Positions 12,330 through 23,775 of a DNA stretch of 64,000 bases are shown one piece after another; the stretch's first letter is position 1; every line of letters begins with the position of its first letter. Position numbers and translations under genes: made by a program. The stretch is from Megaustenia siamemsis (taxonomy: Eukaryota > Mollusca > Gastropoda > Stylommatophora > Ariophantidae), in contig JAVIAB010000059.1 of assembly GCA_032433765.1 (NCBI GenBank), forward strand, positions 54,742,603 to 54,806,602, in the 5' to 3' direction. The notes under the pieces were generated by a model that saw only the letters and a program-made list of their open reading frames with translations, was not told the origin of the DNA and made no database searches.

Positions 12330-12352
12330 ATATATATATATATATATATATT
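12330..12352. repeat. (AT)n microsatellite
   Basis: Simple alternating AT tract. Confidence 0.95.
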
Positions 12353-12444
12353 GTAGTGGTAGATAACAAATAATAACACATTAACAATATGAATATGCAC
12401 AGCAGAAATAAAAAAAGAGAATAAATTAAGAGGTAACTTGAAAA

Positions 12445-12890
12445 AGGAAAGGGGGGTTATGGCTATGGTTAGTCGAAGGCCCCGGTATCACTGCAAACGA
12501 ATTAAAATCCATAATTGCTCAACCGTCAGTGCCAGTGGAATCATCCGAATAAACACCTCATCTCATTGAAGATCCAACCAAAAAAAGGCAGTTGCAGCCT
12601 CCATCATAGCAGCTACAGCAAACGCCAAAAAACATAAGGCCAAGCGGCACCGAAAGTGAACGCAGCTGAATTGTTCTTCTTCATACGATATCATCATTCA
12701 TCATAAACAATCGGAATATCGAAATACAATCTGGATGAGACACACAGCTCATGGTGTGGATAGAGCACTATACTCAGTTGCTCCGGCAGCAAGCCGGACT
12801 TGGAATATGAGAAAACTGCAACGGGAACACTTTTCAGACTATACCACCTATCCGTCATATTGACCGCCTCTGTTTTTGCCGTCTATCCGC
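12445..12890 (-). mobile_element. dispersed repeat R3, reverse copy
   Basis: Read on the minus strand this matches 25495-25915 and 40615-41060, from a tcaatatggcgga-like start to ccggggccttccataacc. Some 420 bp are shared over four loci in the window with no coding content. It is a non-autonomous interspersed element of unknown class. Confidence 0.7.
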
Positions 12891-13245
12891 CATATTGACC
12901 GGTATTCTATTGTCAACGTATATTACAATCAACACAGAACACACTATTGCACACACTGTAGAGGATTTCAGAAGATTTCAGATCACATGCACGTAATCCG
13001 CTTCACCGGCGAAGATCCCAACAGTGGAACTTCCTATCTGTACACTGATCTGCAATGGGAAGATAGAATTAACCATCTTTCCGGCAAAAACGTAACAGTG
13101 AACATAGACGCAAACATGACCGCGCCATCTTGAAACCGGAAAGGGAGGTGTGGTCGGGCAGTATTTAGTAAGATGGTCTGTTGAGCATAAGAGGTCGGGT
13201 TCGATCCTGATCAACTAGATTTACTATTGGTCGTTTCAAATCTAA

Positions 13246-13608
13246 ATGTTCACGATTAACATGAAATATCTCCTCTTTCCCTGCACTTACAAACTTGATT
13301 TTTTGCATCTGGCCTTGTTTTTCCAAGGTCCCACCGATTTCACAAAATTTAATTATGTAGGAAGTATGCTTCATCATGAAGCAGCACTTTCCTTTGATCT
13401 CAGTGAATTTACGGATCTTTTTGCTCCTGGAGAAAATAATTTACCGTACATTAATGGAAATCAGCTTCTCGACATAGGCGTCTCTACACAACTTGAAAGT
13501 TGGAGGCGTTTATCAAATGTTTACTTTCTATTGTTACTTTCTTTAAAATACTATGAGAATGTCAATGTCATAGCCTTTACAGACGGTCTAAAACAAATCA
13601 GCGTATAA
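13246..13608 (+). CDS. open frame of unknown function inside the transposon
   Basis: A 120-codon frame starting just inside the left inverted repeat, opposite in sense to the transposase. It is not low complexity: the middle contains LHHEAALSFDLSEF and YINGNQLLDIGVST. I recognise no domain. It might be a captured passenger exon or a chance frame. Confidence 0.25.
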   Translation: MFTINMKYLLFPCTYKLDFLHLALFFQGPTDFTKFNYVGSMLHHEAALSFDLSEFTDLFAPGENNLPYINGNQLLDIGVSTQLESWRRLSNVYFLLLLSLKYYENVNVIAFTDGLKQISV

Positions 13609-13971
13609 ACAGTTCCATTAATGAAAACTATTTAAACAATATACAACAAAGAATACATTTAAAAAAATTAATTATCCGTTGCGAGCGATAACGAGCATGA
13701 CATATCAAGCAAAGTTATTGTTTATGGGTACGCATGTGACTAAAGAGTCCGATGTAAGCACGGGATCCTCTTTACTGTAAAGAGCTACATTGTTCGTTTT
13801 ATGTCTTTCCATGTGACTTTCATTATTTTACGTAAACAAGACATATGAAAGTGATTTAGTTTCTTGCATGCCTGCAGTACACATATCAAGAATCTTTACA
13901 TTTCAAAACGTTATCAACTTTAGCTAAAGATTGATCATGCGGACATATAAAAACGTCCATTATTATTTCAT

Positions 13972-15172
13972 TTATTCTGAATCAGAGGAGTCTAACATAT
14001 TGATTACTAATCTGGGCTGAACGAACGATAGTCCATCTTTTTTCCAATAGTCATTTTCTTCTTTTAAGACATCTTCACATTTGCACCAAAAATCTTTGTC
14101 AATCTGTGATAGAGCAGCATATGTCAGTCCTTTTATATCGCATAGTTTAAAACTTGTATTCTCAGCTGCCACCTGCCCTTTAATTTTTGCCCAAACGAGT
14201 TCAATGGGGTTTAATTGTGGATGATAAGGGGCAGTCTCAAGCACGTATGACCATGCTGTTGAATGATTTTGTCTATTTGGAATACTTTGGTCTTTTGCGA
14301 TTTCTTAACAAGTGACAGTAATTCAGGTTTCAAAAATCCCTCGTTAAATGGAATTCCTTCCTTTCTAGCCAAATCTTTATAACATCTTTTGTACTGGTAG
14401 ATGTAGAATTTTGTCTTCTTCTGCCACAGCGTTGTGGTACGACGCGTTGTCCATTACCAGACAGGATGGTCTGTCTAGATTGGAAGAAGAGTATTTTCAA
14501 TCCACTCTCTAAATATATGGCCATTCATCTCGTGTGATAGTCCCTGTTGTCAGTATAATTAGAGGTGAATATAAGTTCTGCATTTTCACCAACCCTTCTT
14601 TTCGCTGCCTGCATGTGCCATTATAATACGCTGTCCTTTTCCAGTGGGTACACATCTTTTAATACTTCCATCTGATAACTGCCATTCCTTTGCACTTGTG
14701 TGGTGAGAATTTATCCAAGATTCATCTAGAAATACAATATCATAACCTTGGTTACGCATTTCCCGTACTTCACGTAAATATTTACTCCTCATAGAAACTA
14801 AGTGCGGCTTCTCGCAGATGACATTTCTACCACTATCGTACTTTCTAAACGTAAAACGATGCTTCTAACAGTTCTCCATAATGTTGTTTTCGACACAACA
14901 ATGTCATTTTCTGCTCTCAGTCGAATTTTCAGTTTTCTTAAAGTCACAGTTTCTTTGGAATCGAACATTTTACAAATTGCTCTTCTAATCACTTCCTTGT
15001 CATAACTATCTACTACTTTCTTTCTTCCTAGCGTCCTAGTCTTGATTGAACTGGACACTCCGTTAGCTTTAAGCACTTGTTTGAAAAAGCGTTTGCTTAT
15101 ACCCAATGCGTGAATAGTTCTCTTTTCTGGCTTTGAGATGCTTCGATACAGTTTTCCACGCTTAGCTTCTAT
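13972..15172 (-). pseudogene. IS630/Tc1-like DDE transposase, broken
   Basis: The minus strand carries three frame segments of one DDE transposase. First is an N-terminal helix-turn-helix region (14798-15106, extending in frame towards 15172). Next is a segment with GYDIVFLDESWINSHHT (14586-14792), which holds the first catalytic Asp. A degenerate middle follows. The last segment is APYHPQLNPIELVWAKIKG (13972-14244), which contains the conserved N-P-I-E block of the third catalytic site. The order and motifs are those of IS630/Tc1-related animal transposases that cut at TA. At least two frame breaks in 14250-14600 make it non-functional. Confidence 0.85.
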
Positions 15173-15382
15173 GCAAAATTATTTATACACCTTTATTGCC
15201 ACTGATTGCAATGTAAGGAACTTTACTTTTATACCCATTGACTAACAGATCACAAATTTAACGAAATTACCCAATAATTAGGATACGCCGTTGCACATAA
15301 ATCACAACAAACGACAGGAAATGGGATGCACCGGATATAAAATTATAACTATGACGCGTTTTTGTGTTTTTTTAGTGCTTAA

Positions 15383-15652
15383 AACAGGGAAATTGGCGCG
15401 CATTACGTTCAAGATGACAAGTCCGTGGGTGCTCACTCATATGAAGCGGTAATTCCTCCAAATATATGGTTTGACCAAAATGCCTTAAATTTGTATACTT
15501 CAAATAAAGAATATTTAAAACTATACGTTTGTGGTGAGGAAATGAATGTACTTCTTGGGACCAAAAAATCACAAGACCATATGCAAAATTTCAGCATTAT
15601 CAATCAATTGGTTGCAGAGATATGGAATTTTAAACACCTTCAAATATTTTGA
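15383..15652 (+). CDS. second open frame of unknown function inside the transposon
   Basis: An open stretch of about 90 codons without an ATG at its start, containing SYEAVIPPNIWFDQ and LYVCGEEMNVLLG. It runs into the right inverted repeat, on the strand opposite the transposase like the frame at 13246-13608. Together they could be exons of a passenger gene or unrelated chance frames. Not recognised. Confidence 0.2.
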   Translation, partial: NREIGAHYVQDDKSVGAHSYEAVIPPNIWFDQNALNLYTSNKEYLKLYVCGEEMNVLLGTKKSQDHMQNFSIINQLVAEIWNFKHLQIF

Positions 15653-15661
15653 AACGACCAA

Positions 15662-17626
15662 TAGCTTCTAGATTTACTAGCTTCTAGATTTACTAGCTTC
15701 TAGATTTACTAGCTTCTAGATTTACTAGCTTCTAGATTTACTAGCTTCTAGATTTACTAGCTTCTAGATTTGCTAGCTTCTAGATTTGCTAGCTTCTAGA
15801 TTTGCTAGCTTCTAGATTTACTAGCTTCTAGATTTACTAGCTTCTAGATTTACTAGCTTCTAGATTTACTAGCTTCTAGATTTACTAGCTTCTAGATTTA
15901 CTAGCTTCTAGATTTGCTAGCTTCTAGATTTGCTAGCTTCTAGATTTGCTAGCTTCTAGATTTGCTAGCTTCTAGATTTACTAGCTTCTAGATTTACTAG
16001 CTTCTAGATTTACTAGCTTCTAGATTTGCTAGCTTCTAGATTTACTAGCTTCTAGATTTACTAGCTTCTAGATTTACTAGCTTCTAGATTTACTAGCTTC
16101 TAGATTTGCTAGCTTCTAGATTTGCTAGCTTCTAGATTTGCTAGCTTCTAGATTTACTAGCTTCTAGATTTACTAGCTTCTAGATTTGCTAGCTTCTAGA
16201 TTTGCTAGCTTCTAGATTTACTAGCTTCTAGATTTACTAGCTTCTAGATTTACTAGCTTCTAGATTTACTAGCTTCTAGATTTGCTAGCTTCTAGATTTA
16301 CTAGCTTCTAGATTTACTAGCTTCTAGATTTACTAGCTTCTAGATTTGCTAGCTTCTAGATTTACTAGCTTCTAGATTTACTAGCTTCTAGATTTACTAG
16401 CTTCTAGATTTACTAGCTTCTAGATTTACTAGCTTCTAGATTTGCTAGCTTCTAGATTTGCTAGCTTCTAGATTTGCTAGCTTCTAGATTTGCTAGCTTC
16501 TAGATTTGCTAGCTTCTAGATTTACTAGCTTCTAGATTTGCTAGCTTCTAGATTTGCTAGCTTCTTGATTTGCTAGCTTCTAGATTTACTAGCTTCTAGA
16601 TTTACTAGCTTCTAGATTTACTAGCTTCTAGATTTACTAGCTTCTAGATTTACTAGCTTTTAGATTTACTAGCTTCTAGATTTACTAGCTTCTAGATTTA
16701 CTAGCTTCTAGATTTACTAGCTTCTAGATTTACTAGCTTCTAGATTTACTAGCTTCTAGATTTGCTAGCTTCTAGATTTGCTAGCTTCTAGATTTACTAG
16801 CTTCTAGATTTGCTAGCTTCTAGATTTGCTAGCTTCTAGATTTACTAGCTTTAGATTTACTAGCTTCTAGATTTACTAGCTTCTAGATTTGCTAGCTTCT
16901 AGATTTGCTAGCTTCTAGATTTGCTAGCTTCTAGATTTGCTAGCTTCTAGATTTACTAGCTTCTAGATTTACTAGCTTCTAGATTTGCTAGCTTCTAGAT
17001 TTGCTAGCTTCTAGATTTGCTAGCTTCTAGATTTGCTAGCTTCTAGATTTGCTAGCTTCTAGATTTACTAGCTTCTAGATTTACTAGCTTCTAGATTTGC
17101 TAGCTTCTAGATTTGCTAGCTTCTAGATTTACTAGCTTCTAGATTTACTAGCTTCTAGATTTACTAGCTTCTAGATTTGCTAGCTTCTAGATTTGCTAGC
17201 TTCTAGATTTACTAGCTTCTAGATTTACTAGCTTTTAGATTTACTAGCTTCTAGATTTACTAGCTTCTAGATTTACTAGCTTCTAGATTTGCTAGCTTCT
17301 AGATTTGCTAGCTTCTAGATTTACTAGCTTCTAGATTTACTAGCTTCTAGATTTACTAGCTTTTAGATTTACTAGCTTCTAGATTTACTAGCTTCTAGAT
17401 TTACTAGCTTCTAGATTTACTAGCTTCTAGATTTACTAGCTTCTAGATTTGCTAGCTTCTAGATTTGCTAGCTTCTAGATTTACTAGGTTCTAGATTTAC
17501 TAGTTCTAGATTTACTAGCTTCTAGATTTACTAGGTTCTAGATTTACTAGCTTCTAGATTTACTAGTTCTAGATTTACTAGCTTCTAGATTTACTAGCTT
17601 CTAGATTTACTAGCTTCTAGATTTAC
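15662..17626. repeat. 16-bp minisatellite, about 122 copies
   Basis: The unit is tagcttctagatttac, with a second allele ending ttgc. Almost no other variation occurs until the last 150 bp, where 15-bp deletions and ggttc variants appear. The unit contains the palindrome ctagatttgctag-like half sites. The unit to the left of the IS630-type transposon (13215-13226) belongs to the same array. Confidence 0.97.
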
Positions 17627-17879
17627 CCAATTTAACATTTGCACCAGATGTCTTTTCTAGAAAAATAAAGACGGCACTGGTGTAATGCTGTCAATATTCA
17701 CAATAAATATGCTAATGCCGACAAATATGGAGACCAATATTATATTCTCTGTGCACAACACAAGATGAGTGACAGTTTTTTTTCGTTCTTAGACAAGGAA
17801 TACAATCACTAACTATTGACACAGGTGACAAACAATAATAAATGAATATAATTATAGAGGGAAACCTCTGAGGTGATAA

Positions 17880-18062
17880 TCAGCGAATCATGGAGGAAGA
17901 GGTATGTTTACAGCTCTCGGAAAAAATGAGAAATAATCAACAACAGAAAAAAAAAAAACAAACAACAACATATGGTCCGAAGCAAGATCGACCCGTACTC
18001 CTTGGCACAGCGCCTTTCCACGAAAAGCTAAACGCTAGGGAACACTGCCAACTCGGCTAACT
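17880..18062 (-). mobile_element. SINE-like family F2, reverse copy
   Basis: Minus-strand match to 26943-27265 and 35289-35764, including ttggcttctcgtgg, the box-B-like gatcgatcctgcttcgg region and a T-rich tail. The copy at 35289 has a target-site duplication. Confidence 0.75.
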
Positions 18063-18286
18063 ATTGACACATCGTTTCGTGAACTGACCTGTAAGCAGGA
18101 ATAAAACCTGACAAAGATACCATCATTAGTTCACCATTTTCTGAATTTTGTTATGACGAATTATACAAAAGAATTATATAAACTACAGGATGTGCATCCA
18201 ATAAAGAATTATTACAATTATTGAAATGACATTTCTTAAATGAAAACTGATATAACAAGAAGGAATAAAAGAGTTAAAACTCAACA

Positions 18287-18735
18287 TCATCGAGTGCTAT
18301 CTCCGCAACAAAGGTTGGCTACTATGGAGCACCATTCTGCTCTATCTCTTGTTTTGATGGTGCAGGTAGTCATAAGCTGATTTGTCCATCTTTTGATGTT
18401 AACCGTCCATGTTAGTATTGGTCTGTCTCTGCCTCTTTTACCTTGTATTTTCTCCTTCAATATTACTTTTAGTAGACTGTAGTATGGCCCAAAAATCGCA
18501 TTTGTCTTGTTTGAATTGTGTTTAGTATTCTCTTTCTATTTTAGTTGTTTTAAAACTTCATGGTTTGTTTTCTTTCCTTTCAATCCAATTCTACCTATTC
18601 TTGTATATATATCCACATTTCAAAGGCTTCAATTTCTGTTCTGTTTTCTTGTCTAATGTCCATGTTTCTGCACCATATAGGAATGTTGAGAAGATATAAC
18701 ATTTTGCTTTAGTTAAAAGTAGATACTAGAAAAGT
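18287..18735 (-). mobile_element. LINE family A 3' fragment, reverse
   Basis: Minus-strand sequence with the GAETWTLDKKTEQ-like, FEMWIYRR-like and EWRSMVANLRCG-like blocks of LINE A, ending in a tgatgat tail at the left. Frames are broken. Confidence 0.8.
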
Positions 18736-18739
18736 TCAG

Positions 18740-19744
18740 GCTTACTTCCAGACACGATGACTTCGTTTCAGACGTTTGTGACATTGGTAGCTAAGGACCT
18801 AACTTGTGCAAACGGATGGCATTGGCAAGGATCATTTGAATCTATGAAGTGGGCTCATTGTGTGTTTAACTCAAAAGCATATGTGCTATTTAACCAAAGA
18901 CCTTTTTTTTTTTTTTTGGGGGGGGGGGGGGACTCAATGAAGATATCCCCGATGGAAGAATAAATTGTACTATTAGTCCCATAAATGATTCACTTCCAGA
19001 GGTTTATGATGTAAACAAAGCAGTTTTGTCATTGCAAGTGAATATGTCCACACCTATAATTGGTCAGGATTGTGTAGCAGCAGCAGCTTTATAGCGAACA
19101 CAGAAAACATCACAGGATTGTGCTGTTCTGAAACAGCTATGCCATGCTACCCTAGAATTGCCTTTAATGGGATTACTGTGACCACAAACCACTCTCCATG
19201 TGTGTGCCACATATTTACACCCCAGAAACAAATACTGAATATAACAACATCATGTGCCGTCTGTGATATTAATGACCACAGACCAGGAGCCTCCAGTATG
19301 ATTGATACAACTGTTGCACCAAGCACTTCATCAGCAGAGCCATATCTATGGAATGTTAATCTGACATTGTTCTTGAATGATGTCCAAGTTAATGAGACAT
19401 CAGAATCGTGTGGCGGCAGCTACAAGAAGGGAGCGGAGAACATCAAGTTCTGCTGCTATAAAAGAGACTTGCCTTGCTATCCCAGAATTGCCTTAAATGG
19501 GATCACTGTAGTTGAAAACTTCTCCTCTTGTGTAAACTACACATTCACATCTAAGAGTGAATCAGTGAAGGTCACAAAATCATATTCTCTCTGTGGTTTT
19601 ACTAACTACAGGTCGTGTGGCTTCTGTTGGATTGGAAATGATAACTTACCACCACTGTGTGTCTATATTTTTGGAATTGGAGTCATCAATGATGGCCTAA
19701 CATCATCAAGTGCTATGACGATCATCATTTTCGGGAGGACGTGA
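18740..19744 (+). pseudogene. Cys-rich protein with an internal duplication, interrupted
   Basis: A plus-strand, apparently intronless frame in an intron of the SRCR-ZP gene. The clean part (19070-19744) has two copies of a module of about 60 residues, each with Cys-Cys, PCYPRIA(F/L)NGITV and a closing Cys. They lie about residues 17-65 and 126-172. The segment upstream (18757-18963) is broken by a T15-G13 run at 18903-18931, and the next frame (INCTISPINDSL... VNMSTPIIGQDC) is displaced from the main one by an indel near 19075. I do not recognise the family; the Cys and sequon content suggests a secreted or surface protein. It is either a retrocopy or a decayed exon. Confidence 0.45.
18903..18931. 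repeat. poly-T / poly-G run
   Basis: About 15 T followed by 13 G. It interrupts the Cys-rich frame and could be an assembly-sensitive site. Confidence 0.9.
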
Positions 19745-20640
19745 ACTCCCGTGGTATATGGTGGATAGGCGGCAGGAACCATTGAAGGCTATGTCTGAAA
19801 ACACTAGATTAATCGCCTCTTCAATTTGTACAACAATCCATAACTAATTTAATTGTGAGACTTGTTTTGCCGAAAATCGTTACTTACATTCATGGGAAGC
19901 CTTCATTCTCACATGGACGAGAATGTATTTACTTGGGAAAAAAACCCTGATATTTAACATATTTAAGAAGGTAAGGATATCAACATATTAACTAGGTATA
20001 AACACGAACCTGCAAAACTGAATACCCATAAGTGACTTTTAAACAACTAGATTGAGTGAAATACAAAACAAATTTAGTTAAATTAAAGACTCAATATCAA
20101 TCGTCTAATGAAAGACGAATGGGAGTTGACTAATGCGCTATTTGCGGTTAAAATTAGACGAACTGGACAATATGAATTAACAATGCAATGCAAATGCAAT
20201 TCAACAAAACAAAAATGGGAAAATGAAGCTCTATCAACAATCAGTGGTGTCCAAAACGTCACTCACTATTTATGACTGTACAGCTAACTGCAATACGCTG
20301 TCGAAAGCAATCCACTTGAACTCGACGCTGTAATGCACAAACAAGATCTCAGGACAAAATTCCTAATCCCACATGTGCCTTAACCCTACCAGATGATGAC
20401 GGCTATATAAAGAAACTTCCCACTTTTAATTTTTCCTTTAGAAGCCTGTCATAACAGCATTAGTACCGTGGCCACTTGTGTGAGCACATAGTGCACGATT
20501 TTCTCAACACCAGAAGTTGGGTTGTGTGGGTAGCTTCTGAGAGTTGGTTACCCTCATTTTTGTAATAACTGGAATATCTGGTTCCTGGAAGTGTGGTCTT
20601 GTTATTGAGGGGCGTGTAGAGTGTTGGTGATATAACGGAA
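19745..20640. other. intronic interval without recognised gene
   Basis: The first 60 bp (gtggataggcggcaggaacc) are a fragment of R3. The rest is AT-rich single-copy-looking sequence with no supported feature. Confidence 0.6.
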
Positions 20641-20644
20641 ATAG

Positions 20645-20835
20645 ATGAGACACGTAAAGTATTGAAGGTATACCGAGAACAGATTGAAGTGACATATAAA
20701 GTATATCTGATATTCATAGAACAGATCTGAAGTGATATATAAAGTATATGTGATATTCCTAGAACAGATCTGAAGTGACATATAAAGTATATGTGATATT
20801 CCTAGAACAGATTGAAGTGACATATAAAGTAACAT
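20645..20835. repeat. about 43-bp tandem repeat, about 4 copies
   Basis: The unit contains gtgacatataaagtatatg and ttcctagaacagat. Confidence 0.85.
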
Positions 20836-21005
20836 TTAGCGAGTCTAAAATATATTGAAGGAGCGTTATGTGTGTTAGAGAATATACTAGAACTGACTGA
20901 AGCTACGTACAAAGTGTTAAAGACTAGAATAATTGACAACCACAGTTTTGCTACATATTATGGTTTCTTATCTGCACAATTTTCTTCTAAATAAAGCAGT
21001 TGAAC

Positions 21006-21270
21006 TTCCTGTGTGTTACCGGGGCTTCATTACGAGGGAAGGAAAGAATAGTTACACTGTGACCTTCCAGGCATGTCGTAAGAGGCGACTAAGGAGGTTG
21101 ATCGATGGCTTGACAAACTGTCATTGAAAAATATTGTTATGAAATCAGAGCCATAGATTTTAGAAGCAGCGATCTCTGCAATATGTGTCATTTGGGCACG
21201 CAAGGTTTATGTTTTTGAGATTGTTGTTCTGCCCTATGGGCTGTCTTCGGCTCGAAAGGACAATAGAAAG
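21006..21270 (+). mobile_element. R4 SINE-like repeat
   Basis: A full copy of the R4 family (compare 28921-29186), from tgtgttaccgggg to aaaggacaatagaa. Its 3' end lies within about 15 bp of the 5' splice site of the next exon. Confidence 0.8.
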
Positions 21271-21283
21271 CAGCTGAACTAAC

Positions 21284-21372
21284 CTCATGTTTGTGTAGGC
21301 GTTGAAGACCTCAGTGCCAGACAAATAGAGGTATCTTACTGGAACAGTGTACGTGATGTGTGTAGAGTTCTC
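21284..21372 (-). CDS. SRCR-ZP gene, exon in ZP-N
   Basis: An 89-bp exon between tgtcgacag and ATGAG|GTTAGT, phase 0 to phase 2, matching both neighbours. It encodes ENSTHITYTVPVRYLYLSG and ends at NMR, with one sequon and no cysteine. That is what the strand-rich region between the third and fourth ZP-N cysteines should look like. The donor is immediately followed by an R4 retroelement. Confidence 0.85.
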
Positions 21373-21544
21373 CTGTCGACACAAACAAAGAAACACACTT
21401 TAGTCACGTCTCTGTCGATAAAATATAAACTTGTGTTAAAATTGCCTGTACTGATTTGCTTCTTGCTCTTTTAACCCTCTGCTTGTGCCGTGTAGCGCTG
21501 CAGAGATGAGGAATGTATAATTGTATGGTCTTCGCAATTTTTTG

Positions 21545-21814
21545 TAGCTTGAGTTGTCATGGAATGGCAAACAGTAATTTTAATGTCATGAAAAGTATAC
21601 TAACATCAAAATAAATAAAACCGGGGCTAACACTAAAATAGCAAAATGTTACATCTTCTCAATATTACTGTATGGTGCAGAAACATGGATATTAGACAAG
21701 AAAACAGAACAGAAAATTGAAGCTTATGAAATGTGGATTTATAGAAAAATAGGTTGGATGGAAAGAAATAAAACAAATGATGAAGTTTTAAAACAACTAA
21801 ATCTTCTTACTAAT
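21545..21814 (+). mobile_element. LINE family A segment fused to LINE D
   Basis: Plus-strand LINE A (TEQKIEAYEMWIYRK, TNDEVLKQL) that stops abruptly at about 21814, where LINE D begins. The 3' remainder of A does not reappear after D. Confidence 0.75.
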
Positions 21815-23435
21815 ATAAGGGAACAAATGAAGAGATGGAATGAGCACTTTGAAGAACTATTGAACAGACCAGGCACAAATAACCCTCCAGATATACTACC
21901 AGTAGAAGAAGAGTTACACGTTAACTGTGGAAAACCAAGCAAGGAAGAAATAATGAAAACCATCAGGTTATTAAAAAATGGAAAAGCCACGGGACCAGAT
22001 GAAATTCCTTCAGAAGCCATCAAAGCAGATACTAACACCTCTACCAAGATGTTACACAATCTATTGGATACAATTTGGGAGATGAAGAAATACCTAAAGA
22101 CTGGAAAGAAGGTTATATGATCAAACTACCAAAGAAAGGAAGTTTACAGGAGTGCACAAATTATAGGGGAATTATGCTACTATCAGTGCCAGGAAAAATA
22201 TTAAACAGAATCATTCTGGAGAGACTAAAAGAGGCCATAGAGAAACATTTGAGATATAAACAAGCAGGTTTTAGGAAGAACAGATCATGTGCTGATCAAA
22301 TAACTACTCTACGTATAATAGTTGAACAAAGTTTACAACTACAGTCCCCACTTTATATCGGGTTCATAGATTATGAAAAGGCATTTGATAGTTTAGACAG
22401 AGGAATGATTTGGAAGTTGCTGAGTCATTACGGAATCCCCATAAAGTTTATTAACCTGATAAGAGTAATGTATAAAGGAATGAAATGTGTTGTTCATGAA
22501 GGGCTGCTTAGAGAAGCATTTGAAATAAAACAGGAGTAAAGCAGTGATGCCTTCTGTCTCCGTTTCTCTTTCTACTGGCCATAGATTGGATTATGAAAAT
22601 AACTGAAAACAACAGAAATGGAATCCAGTGGTTACTGACCAAGCAACTTGATGATTTAGACTTTGCTGATGATATAGCTCTCCTATCACACAACCATCAA
22701 CAAATGCAAGATAAAATGAGCATAGATACATGAGAGATCACAACAACTGAGATTGAAAATAAATAGAGATAAGACCACACTTATGAGAATTACTGCAGTT
22801 GGCAATAACCAAATAACAATAGGAGAAATACCTCCACTAGACGTACAATTTTACATATATCTGGACAGTAATATAGATAAAGATGGAGGGCAGAAAATGA
22901 TACCAAAATAAGGATATCAAAAGCAAGAGGAGTATTTGTTGCACTGGTAAACATGGAAGTCCAAAGAAAATAGGTTAAATACAGAAATAAAAATGGTCAA
23001 CTCTAATGTTACGGCAATCTTATTATATGGCTGTGAAACATGGAGAACAACAAAAATAGCAATCATGAAGATACAGACCTCCATTAATGGATGCCTGCAC
23101 AGACTAAAAGGATGGAAATGGCAGGACAAAATCACTAACATAGAATTATGGAAATGTACCAGTCAAATACCAGTGGATAAAGAGATAAGCGAAGACGATG
23201 GCGCTGGATAGGAAACACACTGCGGAAACCAACTGAGAGTATTACACAACAGGCTCGTTTTTGGAATCCCCAGGGAAAAAAACAAAAAGGAAAACCAAAA
23301 TATTCTTGGAGAAGACAGATGGAAACAGAGATGAAGATGATGGGGAAGACATGGCATGATCTTAAAATAATGGCAAGAAACAGAACGGCTTAGAAAGTGT
23401 TCGTTGAAGACCTATGCTCCACAGGGAGCTGAAAG
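21815..23435 (+). mobile_element. LINE family D (RTE-like), reverse transcriptase region, broken
   Basis: A 5'-truncated non-LTR element encoding much of a reverse transcriptase. Blocks in order are PSKEEIMKTIRLLKNGKATG, EIPKDWKEGYMIKLPKKG, NYRGIMLLSVPGK, QAGFRKNRSCADQI, the motif A region FIDYEKAFDSLDR, and the catalytic FADDIALL (about 22665-22690). A C-terminal region with a WRRQMETEMKMMGKTWHDL-like block follows, and the typical LCSTGS-like end. At least three frame breaks (near 22085, 22540 and 22735) inactivate it. The resemblance is to RTE-type LINEs; I do not assign the clade. Confidence 0.85.
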
Positions 23436-23439
23436 GAAG

Positions 23440-23535
23440 AAGAAGAACATGGTATACTGTATGGTAAGATGTAACATGGTATACTGTATGGTAAGATGTA
23501 ACATGGTATATGATATGGTCATGATGTAACATGGT
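23440..23535. repeat. about 28-bp tandem repeat, 3 copies
   Basis: Units of aacatggtatactgtatggt + aagatgt immediately 3' of LINE D. Confidence 0.8.
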
Positions 23536-23639
23536 CTATGGTATTATAGGTTCTCTCAGATATAATCAGGACCAATAACTTTAGCAAGCTGTTTACAATA
23601 TGGATCATACTAGAACAAATTGTTCTGTAAGTTGTTTCT

Positions 23640-23775
23640 ACTCACATCAGAAAAATAAGTTTGATTAAACAAGCTCAACTAGTAGAGAGACGAGATAAAC
23701 AACGACGTTTCGGCAAAGGACTTTGTCAACTACAAAATAACAGATATTAACACAAAGACAAACATGAAAAGTAAA
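23640..23775 (+). repeat. dispersed repeat R5
   Basis: Matches 24535-24660 in inverted orientation (gacgtttcggcaaaggactt and cagatattaacacaaagaca). No coding content. Confidence 0.55.

Larger units (their letters stand above)
13227..15661 (-). mobile_element. IS630/Tc1-type DNA transposon with TA duplication
   Basis: The element is bounded by 14-bp perfect inverted repeats, TTGGTCGTTTCAAA at 13227-13240 and its complement at 15648-15661. Each is next to a TA (13225-13226 and 15662-15663), the target used by this superfamily. Removing the element and one TA rejoins the left flank (ctagatttac) to the right flank (gcttctagattta) as one exact unit of the 16-bp minisatellite at 15662-17626. This fixes both borders. 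It carries a broken transposase on the minus strand. Confidence 0.88.
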
